Positions 1 through 5,189 of a stretch of 7,501 nt of DNA are shown piece by piece. The translations under genes were made by a program, and so were the position numbers. Within the stretch, counting starts at the first letter, position 1; every line of letters starts with the position of its first letter. Origin of the DNA: Undivivens sp041654215 (GTDB taxonomy: Bacteria; Omnitrophota; Gorgyraeia; Gygaellales; Profunditerraquicolaceae); NCBI GenBank assembly GCA_041654215.1, contig JBAZDY010000079.1, forward strand, positions 1-7,501, written 5' to 3'. A model generated the notes under the pieces. The model searched no databases and was not told the DNA's origin. It saw nothing but the letters and a program-made list of their open reading frames with translations.

Positions 1-1
1 G

Positions 2-133
2 ACGCTGGACCAGATCGCCGCGCACAAGAAAGCGGCTCTGCCGGGCAGACGCGGGGAATTGGCTTCGCGGGTGTTAGAGTTCGCCGCGGAGAACGGGCTG
101 GGTAATCCGGAATATAATCTCATAGAATTATGA
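2..133 (+). CDS. C-terminal end of an unrecognised protein (5' part outside window)
   Basis: The second frame is open from the window edge to a TGA at 131-133 and encodes 43 residues ending in NPEYNLIEL. The composition is normal for a soluble globular protein: an amphipathic, Ala/Lys/Arg-rich helical stretch (LDQIAAHKKAALPGRR), then ASRVLEFAAENGLGNPEYN. The other frames give poorer peptides; frame 1 stops at the TAA near position 103. I do not recognise the family and assign no function. The stop codon is followed within a few bases by a hairpin repeat (element B, 134-180), so the repeat abuts the 3' end of the gene and may act as its transcript end, although there is no T-tract. Confidence 0.6.
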   Translation, partial: TLDQIAAHKKAALPGRRGELASRVLEFAAENGLGNPEYNLIEL

Positions 134-180
134 ATAACACCTTGCCCTTGTGTGAATTGGGCAAGTGTTCCTCTGTGGAA
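134..180. repeat. Hairpin repeat element B, copy 1
   Basis: Two hairpins in series. The first pairs 136-147 (AACAC, bulged C, TTGCCC) with 159-169 (GGGCAAGTGTT) around an 11-nt loop. The second is TTCC (168-171) with GGAA (177-180). The same layout recurs at about 273-322, 387-435 and 7360-7409. This copy stands alone and starts directly after the stop codon of the upstream gene. In the other copies the second hairpin is TTCAC/GTGAA; here it is TTCC/GGAA, so both arms changed together. Confidence 0.8.
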
Positions 181-213
181 CCTAATTCCGGGGACACGAT
201 ACTTAATTCGAGT
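181..213. other. Short AT-rich block with a CCGGGGACACGATACTTAATT-like phrase, possible mobile-element scar
   Basis: The stretch between repeat copies contains the phrase ATTCCGGGGACACGATACT (about 185-203). From memory, similar phrases (reverse complement GTGTCCCCGGAATT) are frequent next to REP-associated IS200-like transposase genes in many bacterial genomes. No transposase gene is visible here, so at most this is a remnant. The link is recalled, not tested. Confidence 0.25.
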
Positions 214-262
214 TTTAATCCCCTAGCCCAGAAATCCCCGGGTTTTAACCCGGTTGTACCTT
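214..262. repeat. Leader module of the repeat block, left copy (with 16-bp palindrome)
   Basis: This 49-bp module matches 7259-7307 with one mismatch (C227 against T7272). It contains the near-perfect palindrome CCGGGTT-TT-AACCCGG at 238-253. In both places it precedes the 42-bp/B-element hairpin units, so it looks like a fixed left border of the block. Confidence 0.85.
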
Positions 263-435
263 AGCCAATAGGAATAACACTTTGCCCCTGAGTGGAATTG
301 GGCAAGTGTTCACTCGTGTGAAAGTATTCACCTGTGTGATATACCTTAGCTTATCGGATGGCTAAGTATTCGTTCGTGCGAAGATGAACGCACTTTGCTC
401 TTGTGTGGAATTGAGCAAGTGTTCACTTGTGTGAA
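258..435. repeat. Modular hairpin-repeat block, left copy
   Basis: The order is: a broken A unit (CCTTAGCCAATAGG, 259-272) whose right arm is replaced by element B (273-322; stem 276-287 with 300-310; mini-hairpin TTCAC-TCGT-GTGAA 309-322); a 42-bp A unit (323-364) with stem CTTAGC 345-350 / GCTAAG 361-366; mini-hairpin TTCGT-TCGT-GCGAA (369-382); a third B element (about 387-435; stem 391-400 with 413-421; mini-hairpin 422-435). Bases 258-329 are identical to 7345-7416. Arms differ between copies but stay complementary, for example GCCC/GGGC against GCTC/GAGC. Confidence 0.88.
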
Positions 436-463
436 GCTTCGGGGAGGTCGCCGGAAAATAGAA

Positions 464-541
464 GGAGCCGCGGGCTTTAGCCCGAGGGGCTCCACTCAAG
501 CCGCAGAGTGCGGCGTAGACTTGTCCTTAGTTTATCTAAGG
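464..541. repeat. Cluster of three palindromic hairpins
   Basis: Three consecutive hairpins: a compound stem GGAGCC (464-469) / GGCTCC (488-493) enclosing CGGGCT (471-476) / AGCCCG (479-484); CCGCA-GAG-TGCGG (501-513); CCTTAG (525-530) / CTAAGG (536-541). None is followed by a T-tract, so none is a standard terminator. Frames through this stretch are low-complexity and I do not call a gene. The last stem resembles the CTTAGC/GCTAAG arms of the A unit. Confidence 0.6.
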
Positions 542-606
542 GGTACCCTCAGGGAGTTTCCTCCCTCGGTAACGGCTACGGTAACCAACAGGCCCAACCA
601 GCCTTT

Positions 607-625
607 CCTCCCCTTGAGGGGGAGG
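607..625. repeat. CCTCCCC/GGGGGAGG palindrome
   Basis: CCTCCCC (607-613) can pair with GGGGGAGG (618-625) around a TTGA loop. It is followed by GATTTAGGAGGGG, giving a locally repeated G-rich run. Similar phrases are, from memory, widespread non-coding repeats in bacterial draft genomes. No gene is associated with it here. Confidence 0.45.
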
Positions 626-645
626 ATTTAGGAGGGGTGGTAATG

Positions 646-679
646 GTGCGCTGTTCAGTAAGTTTTTTAAACAGCGCAC
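646..679. repeat. 10-bp perfect inverted repeat with T-rich loop
   Basis: GTGCGCTGTT (646-655) pairs perfectly with AACAGCGCAC (670-679). The 14-nt loop contains six consecutive Ts (663-668). The T-run lies inside the loop, so this is not a normal intrinsic terminator. Confidence 0.75.
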
Positions 680-683
680 AGAG

Positions 684-725
684 CAATCGAGAATCGAGAT
701 TTGATTCGATGAAAGTTCTCGATTG
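684..725. repeat. Nested inverted repeat upstream of the GT-C gene
   Basis: CAATCGAGAA (684-693) pairs perfectly with TTCTCGATTG (716-725). Inside lies a second pair, ATCGA (693-697) with TCGAT (706-710). It ends 47 bp before the ATG of the glycosyltransferase gene, so it would sit in that gene's promoter or leader. It could be an operator, an mRNA hairpin or a small palindromic repeat; sequence alone does not decide. Confidence 0.65.
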
Positions 726-772
726 GGGTCAAACTTCGATTTTTAAATACCGATAAGCGATAGACTCATCCT

Positions 773-2326
773 ATGATTATGAAGCGGACTACTTGGTTTT
801 CTTTTTTACTTATACTTTCGGTCGGGTTGGCGTTGCGTCTGCACGGTTTCTTTGAACGTTCCCTGGGGACGGACGAATCTATAAGCCTTTTTCTTGCCTC
901 CGGGCACGGTATGGATGTCAAGGCTTTCACCGAGAAGGCATCGGCGGCAGGTAATGGTTTCCATTGTGCGGCAAAGGACCTTAAACGTTTCTTCAGGGCG
1001 GACCGCGCGCTTTCTTTCGGAGAGTATACCGGCAGTCTGGCGAGGCTTGACCCGCATCCGCCGCTGTATCTTTGGTTTGTGTTTTTCTTGATGCGGTTTT
1101 TCTCGGACAGCCTGGAGGCGGTCAGGACTTTTTCGCTGTTGATGGGGCTTCTGTCCGTGTATCTGGCGTATCTCCTGGCAAAGGAGCTTTTTGATGAGCG
1201 GGCCGGGGTCTTCGCGGCCGCCTTCATGAGCGTCTCCGCGCTGGCGGTGCGCTATTCTCAGGAAGCGCGCTCTTACAGTCTGGTACTTGCGCTGGGGCTG
1301 CTCGCCTGGTTCTTTCTGGCGCGGTTTGAGAAACGCGGCAAACTACCGGACGCCTTGTTCTTTGCCGTCTTCAACTGCCTGGGTATTTACGCGCATTATT
1401 TTTTCGTTTTTCCGGCCTTCGCATTTTTTGTTTATTTTACCTTGATTCACAGAAGGGATAGCCGCCTGCTGGACGGATTTTACGCGGCGTTACTTTTTTC
1501 TTTGTTGTGGCTGCTTCCCTGGGGTCTTTTTATGATGGGCCGCGGCTATCGTTTCGACCTAATGGAATGGATTTTCGCTTATCCGGGCGTAATCGACAAG
1601 ATAACCCGTTTTTTCAGCGGGATGGGGAGGCTTCTTTTCATTTTTCCTTCTTCATCCGTTTTCTCAGCCGCTGGCTCGCTGTTTTTCTTACTATTGATGT
1701 TTTACGCCGGGAAAAGGCTTTTGAAGGAATTCCCCCGGCAGTTATTTTTCTGCGTCTGCGTATTATTCATTCCTTTACTGGCAATGCTGGCGTTAGATCT
1801 CCTGCAGGGCGGGCTGATGCTTAAGCAGGAGCGTTTCTGGATTTTTCCTTTGCTGGGTATGGCTCCGCTTGCCGGATATTCTTTCAGCCGTCTTTTCCGG
1901 GAAAGACGGCCCGCCGTTTATTGCCTGCTCGCCTGGATGCTTCTTTCTTCTTTATTGACGGCAGGCAGGCAGATAGGTCCGGCGCCCCGGACGCTGTCGG
2001 AATGGATTAACGGCGAGTCTAAAGGGAAGACGGCCGCGGTCATAGTATATAACTTTAGGACGGTAACCATGCCGCAGTCGTTTTACCTGGACGACGATAT
2101 CCTGTTATTCCCGGTCTTGAACGAGGAGCAGTTCATGGCGGCTCTGGAGGCTGGCGTGGGTCCGGCGGACAATGTTTTCGTGGTCGGACATCTTCATCAC
2201 GCAGACCCCGCTTTGATGGATGAGCCGTTTATGCGGTCGGAGGTCAAAGAACCCGGTCTGCGGCTTAAAAGCAGGTTCTTAAGGGATAATATCTACGCGG
2301 TTGAATACGTGAAGGGGGCTTTCTGA
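773..2326 (+). CDS. GT-C fold membrane glycosyltransferase (GT39/GT83, ArnT/PMT-like)
   Basis: A 517-residue integral membrane protein with about 11-12 hydrophobic segments, the first at residues 8-26, and a soluble C-terminal part of roughly 110 residues. Family marks: Asp-Glu at 34-35 in the first extracytoplasmic loop, the usual catalytic or metal site of GT-C enzymes; DPHPPLYLWF at 93-102; RYSQEARSYSL at 160-170; and a YAHYFFVFP segment soon after. Such enzymes take a sugar from a polyprenyl-phosphate donor and move it to lipid, glycan or protein outside the membrane. The acceptor cannot be inferred. An in-frame TAG at 761-763 limits the start to ATG 773 or ATG 779; neither has a Shine-Dalgarno sequence and I see no strong promoter. 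The next gene overlaps its stop and encodes a likely donor-making enzyme. Confidence 0.88.
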   Translation: MIMKRTTWFSFLLILSVGLALRLHGFFERSLGTDESISLFLASGHGMDVKAFTEKASAAGNGFHCAAKDLKRFFRADRALSFGEYTGSLARLDPHPPLYLWFVFFLMRFFSDSLEAVRTFSLLMGLLSVYLAYLLAKELFDERAGVFAAAFMSVSALAVRYSQEARSYSLVLALGLLAWFFLARFEKRGKLPDALFFAVFNCLGIYAHYFFVFPAFAFFVYFTLIHRRDSRLLDGFYAALLFSLLWLLPWGLFMMGRGYRFDLMEWIFAYPGVIDKITRFFSGMGRLLFIFPSSSVFSAAGSLFFLLLMFYAGKRLLKEFPRQLFFCVCVLFIPLLAMLALDLLQGGLMLKQERFWIFPLLGMAPLAGYSFSRLFRERRPAVYCLLAWMLLSSLLTAGRQIGPAPRTLSEWINGESKGKTAAVIVYNFRTVTMPQSFYLDDDILLFPVLNEEQFMAALEAGVGPADNVFVVGHLHHADPALMDEPFMRSEVKEPGLRLKSRFLRDNIYAVEYVKGAF

Positions 2327-3057
2327 CGGATACGACGCTGATTTCCATAATCATACCTGCTTATAACGAAGAACTGCGGATACCGCCTTATCTCCGGCGG
2401 TTATCTTCATATTGCGCTTCCGCCGGCGGCGGCCTGCGTTTCGAGATAATCGTGGTGGATGACGGCAGCAGCGATAATACGGCCGGGGTAGCCGCCGCCT
2501 GCCCCGGGGCGCGCGTTATCCGCCTGGAGAAAAACACAGGCAAGGGATACGCTGTGGGCAGGGGTCTGCTTGAGGCCGCAGGAGAAGTCCGTTTATTCCT
2601 GGACGCGGACGGCTCGGTCGCTCCTGAAGAGATCGGCAGGAACCTGCATTATATCTCTGAGGACGGTTACCAAGTTTTCGCCGGCTCTCGGGTGCTGACA
2701 GGCCGGGGATGCCGTCTTAAGGCGAAATGGTACAGAAAAGCGATGGGATGGGTTTTTAATCTTATCCTGCATGCCGCGCTGCCTTTAAAAGTGCGGGACA
2801 CGCAGTGCGGTTTCAAGATGTTTCGCGCCTCCGCGGTCGGCCCTTTGTTCGGGAACGGCTGCCTTTGCGGATACGCTTTCGATATCGAGATACTCCTGAA
2901 GGCGCAATATGCAGGCTACAGGATCAAAGAAGGGCCTGTTTCTTGGGAGCATATCGGCGGCTCCAAAGTCGATCTTTTGGCTGATTCGCTGCGTTTGCTG
3001 ACGGATATATTCCGCCTCAGGAAGAAGTATGCCGGCCGCAGCCGGGCCGGCTCATAA
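2323..3057 (+). CDS. GT2 polyprenyl-phosphate sugar transferase (DPM1/ALG5-like), probable CTG start
   Basis: A 244-residue GT-A glycosyltransferase. With the proposed start it reads MTDTTLISIIIPAYNEE; then VVDDGSSDNT with Asp46-Asp47 (nucleotide-sugar site), DADGS at 94-98 (metal-binding DxD), and DTQCGFKMF from Asp159, typical of dolichyl-phosphate beta-glucosyltransferase-like enzymes. No membrane anchor is evident. Likely reaction: NDP-sugar plus polyprenyl phosphate gives polyprenyl-phosphate sugar, the donor for the GT-C enzyme upstream. No ATG lies upstream in frame. GTG 2452 would remove the conserved first strand and PAYNEE. The frame is open back to 2305, and CTG 2323 overlaps the upstream TGA (CTGA) with AAGG at 2312-2315, seven bases before it. 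CTG 2338 is the alternative. The family call is firm; the start is inferred. Confidence 0.85.
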   Translation: MTDTTLISIIIPAYNEELRIPPYLRRLSSYCASAGGGLRFEIIVVDDGSSDNTAGVAAACPGARVIRLEKNTGKGYAVGRGLLEAAGEVRLFLDADGSVAPEEIGRNLHYISEDGYQVFAGSRVLTGRGCRLKAKWYRKAMGWVFNLILHAALPLKVRDTQCGFKMFRASAVGPLFGNGCLCGYAFDIEILLKAQYAGYRIKEGPVSWEHIGGSKVDLLADSLRLLTDIFRLRKKYAGRSRAGS

Positions 3058-3073
3058 AAAAGGCTCATAAAAA
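3031..3073. repeat. GC-rich hairpin and 13-bp tandem repeat at the end of the GT2 gene
   Basis: GCCGGCC (3031-3037) pairs with GGCCGGC (3045-3051) inside the last codons. Then GGCTCATAAAAAA occurs twice in tandem (3049-3061, and 3062-3074 with one final difference). The first copy contains the TAA stop (3055-3057). The hairpin is followed by A-rich rather than T-rich sequence, so it is not a canonical intrinsic terminator for the + strand. Confidence 0.5.
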
Positions 3074-3076
3074 CAA

Positions 3077-3104
3077 TTGTCAAAAGCCGGAATATGTATA
3101 TAAT
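3077..3104 (+). promoter_or_regulatory. Sigma70-type promoter for the rho-like gene
   Basis: TTGTCA (3077-3082), a 16-bp spacer, and a perfect TATAAT (3099-3104). The predicted transcript start is near 3111, leaving a leader of about 57 nt before the TTG at 3168. The leader contains a small hairpin, CTGCG (3127-3131) with CGCAG (3144-3148). It separates the rho-like gene from the glycosyltransferase operon. Confidence 0.7.
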
Positions 3105-3167
3105 AAGACAATAACATTAGAATTACCTGCGTAAACACATTTCCGCAGTACCGCCAATATCACAAAT

Positions 3168-4136
3168 TTGAGTTATCCATCTAATAACAATTATCGTCGT
3201 AACGGTCAGCCTGCCCAGCCGCGCAGATTCATTCCGTCAGCCGCTCCGCGCCAGGCTGACGAAAACGAGCGGAAATTCTTTTCCGGGATAGCCGTTGATC
3301 CCTCCCCGCGCATACGCCTGGAGAACGGCAGCAGGGAATTTACCATGCGGGCGATGGATTTGGTGTGTCCCATAGGTATGGGACAGCGCGGGCTAATAGT
3401 CGCCCCGCCAGGTTCCGGCAAGACCACCTTTTTGAAACATATCTGCCGCGCAGTGGCGCAGAGCTGTCCGGAGATGAAGCTTTACTGCTTGCTTATAGAC
3501 GAACGCCCGGAGGAAGTCACGGATATCAGGCGCAACGTCACCGCGGAGGTGCACGCCTCTTCTTCCGATCAGACTTACGACAACCATCTGCGCACGGCGG
3601 ACGAGTTGATGAAAAAAGTGTTCGCTCAAGCGGCCGAAGGCGCCGACGTTATGGTTGTGATAGATTCCTTGACCAGACTGGCGCGCGTGCACAACGCCGG
3701 CAGCGCCTCCAGCGGTAGGACACTCTCCGGAGGGGTGGACGCCAGGGCGCTGGAGGTCCCGCGGCGCATATTCGGGGCCGCGCGCAAGATCGAGAACGGA
3801 GGGTCGCTTTCCATAATGGCGACCATCCTGGTCGATACCGGAAGCCGCATGGACCAGGTTATATTCGAAGAATTCAAGGGGACCGGTAACATGGAGATAG
3901 TTCTGTCCCGGGATCTCGCCAACCACCGTATCTTCCCGGCGATAGACATCGCCGCCAGCAACACCCGTAAAAAAGAACTTTTACTTTCTCCCGAAGAACT
4001 GGACTTCTCGGATAAGCTGCGGCGTCTTCTGCTCGAGCGTGATCCGCTGGAAAGCGGCAGGGAACTTGTGGAGATGCTGGGCAAATACCCTTCCAACAGC
4101 GAACTGCTCGCCGCTTTGAAATTAAAAAATCAATAA
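3168..4136 (+). CDS. rho: Minimal Rho-type transcription termination helicase lacking the N-terminal RNA-binding domain
   Basis: A 322-residue RecA-type hexameric RNA translocase (family norm about 420). Residues 1-35 are an Asn/Arg/Pro/Gln-rich tail; residues 36-60 match the usual Rho linker; the motor follows. Walker A is APPGSGKT (79-86), DERPEEVT begins at Asp111 with catalytic Glu112, Walker B Asp166, Q-loop SGRTLSGG (182-189), R-loop DTGSRMD, arginine finger Arg267 in SNTRKKEL. From memory of E. coli Rho, every landmark sits exactly 99 positions earlier, so the motor is colinear and the missing part is the N-terminal helical and cold-shock (OB-fold) domain, the primary RNA site. The upstream frame is closed by TAA 3132-3134, and the region up to the previous gene cannot encode that domain. 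TTG 3168 is the only usual start codon before the linker, without a clear Shine-Dalgarno. The motor is nearly certain; its cellular role is not. Confidence 0.9.
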   Translation: MSYPSNNNYRRNGQPAQPRRFIPSAAPRQADENERKFFSGIAVDPSPRIRLENGSREFTMRAMDLVCPIGMGQRGLIVAPPGSGKTTFLKHICRAVAQSCPEMKLYCLLIDERPEEVTDIRRNVTAEVHASSSDQTYDNHLRTADELMKKVFAQAAEGADVMVVIDSLTRLARVHNAGSASSGRTLSGGVDARALEVPRRIFGAARKIENGGSLSIMATILVDTGSRMDQVIFEEFKGTGNMEIVLSRDLANHRIFPAIDIAASNTRKKELLLSPEELDFSDKLRRLLLERDPLESGRELVEMLGKYPSNSELLAALKLKNQ

Positions 4137-4158
4137 AGGGCGTTTCTTCCGCGATAAA

Positions 4159-5103
4159 ATGTCCGATAGCACTATTTTGCGACTGCTGGAATCCGCCGCG
4201 CGCAGACGGGAAACACTGGCCCGCGCTACCGACGCCTTCCGCCTTGTGGACGGAGCCGGTGACGGGATGGACGGCCTCGTGATCGAACGTTACGGCCGGC
4301 ACTTCAGCGCGCAGGTTTTCGACAGGCGCTGGCTCTATAAGGGTGATATCCTGACAGCTTTTCTTAAAGAACATTTCGGCGCGCTGTATTTTATCGTTAA
4401 GGACAGGAGCGGACAGGTTCCTCCGGAAGATTTCGGGAAACTGCTTTGGCTGAACGAGGCTCCGGCGGCCACAGTGGTCCGGGAGAACGGGCTCAATTTC
4501 TCGGTTGACCTTGATGACGCGCTCAACTGCGGCCTTTTCCTTGACATGCGCCGCAACAGGGATATAGTTTCCGGGTACGCCGCCGGCAGGCGGGCGCTGA
4601 ATTGTTTCGCTTACACCTGTTCGTTCGGCGTTTACTGCCGCGCCAGGGGCGCCCTGGCCGCGGTTAACGTTGACGTAAGCAGGAAAGCGCTTGAACGAGG
4701 CAGAGCGAATTATAGCTTGAACGGGCTGGAGCCTTCCCGCAATGAGATGATCCGCGCGGACGCCGCCGAATACCTGAAGCGGGCCCCGGGCAGAAGGAAT
4801 AGTTTTGGACTGATAATCCTCGATCCTCCTTCTTTCGCCCGCCATGAAGGCGGTGTCTTCAGTGTAAAGAAAGACATGCCGGGGCTTGTCGCTTCGGCGA
4901 TAAAGGTTCTTGAGCCGGGCGGTTGCCTGTTCGTATCCACCAATCTAAGCGGGATGACGAAGAGCGCTCTGACGGAGATGTTCAAAGCCGGTTCCGCAGG
5001 GCGTAAGTTTGAACGCCTGGATTCTTCCGGCCAGGATGTGGATTTCACCGGCAGCGGAACCGTCCGGCGCGGCTGTTTGACGACATTGCTGGTAAGGTTC
5101 TAA
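4159..5103 (+). CDS. Class I SAM-dependent methyltransferase, RlmI/RlmK-like (COG1092 type)
   Basis: A 314-residue methyltransferase of the rRNA-modifying type. Residues about 28-50 (LVDGAGDGMDGLVIERYG) match the small domain preceding the catalytic domain in RlmI-like proteins; the N-terminal PUA domain of full-length RlmI is absent. GLFLDMRRNR (125-134) is a family hallmark. Motif I is NCFAYTCSFG (148-157), with Cys154 where YTG is usual. The acidic ribose-binding residue is Asp172 and motif IV is DPPSF (222-226). The late strand reads LFVSTNLSG rather than a Ser-Cys-Ser motif, so the catalytic cysteine of m5C enzymes seems missing; this fits RlmK-like m7G or another chemistry better. Substrate probably 23S rRNA, not proven. 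ATG 4159 lies 22 bp after the rho stop, so the two genes are probably co-transcribed. No strong ribosome-binding site is evident. Confidence 0.82.
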   Translation: MSDSTILRLLESAARRRETLARATDAFRLVDGAGDGMDGLVIERYGRHFSAQVFDRRWLYKGDILTAFLKEHFGALYFIVKDRSGQVPPEDFGKLLWLNEAPAATVVRENGLNFSVDLDDALNCGLFLDMRRNRDIVSGYAAGRRALNCFAYTCSFGVYCRARGALAAVNVDVSRKALERGRANYSLNGLEPSRNEMIRADAAEYLKRAPGRRNSFGLIILDPPSFARHEGGVFSVKKDMPGLVASAIKVLEPGGCLFVSTNLSGMTKSALTEMFKAGSAGRKFERLDSSGQDVDFTGSGTVRRGCLTTLLVRF

Positions 5104-5116
5104 GACGCGAAAAGGG

Positions 5117-5145
5117 TTGTTCCGGTCTCCTTAACATCGTATAAT
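5117..5145 (+). promoter_or_regulatory. Probable sigma70-type promoter of recN
   Basis: A perfect TATAAT (5140-5145) lies 17 bp after a weak -35, TTGTTC (5117-5122). Transcription would start near 5152. A ribosome-binding site candidate, GAGGG (5175-5179), precedes the recN ATG at 5190 by 10 bases. No LexA-like CTG-N10-CAG operator stands out. Confidence 0.55.
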
Positions 5146-5189
5146 CGGGTGTACCGGGCGTTTAGGAGTATTTCGAGGGTAACAGGCAG

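Noticed and set aside
646..679. Inverted repeat with a T-run as a terminator of the upstream region
   Set aside because: The six Ts lie inside the loop, not after the 3' arm, and there is no T-tract on either strand beyond the stem.
395..756. Two short + strand open frames (395-631 and 508-756)
   Set aside because: They run through palindromic repeats, have low-complexity and repeat-derived sequence, and show no ribosome-binding site or recognisable domain.
3031..3051. GC-rich hairpin at the end of the GT2 gene as an intrinsic terminator
   Set aside because: The stem is good, but the following sequence is A-rich on the + strand, with no T-tract; kept only as a structural repeat.
3874..4845. 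A long minus-strand open frame (about 320 codons) across the rho/methyltransferase junction
   Set aside because: It is antisense to two clearly conserved genes. Its translation shows no family motif, and its length is explained by the GC-rich codon use of the + strand genes.
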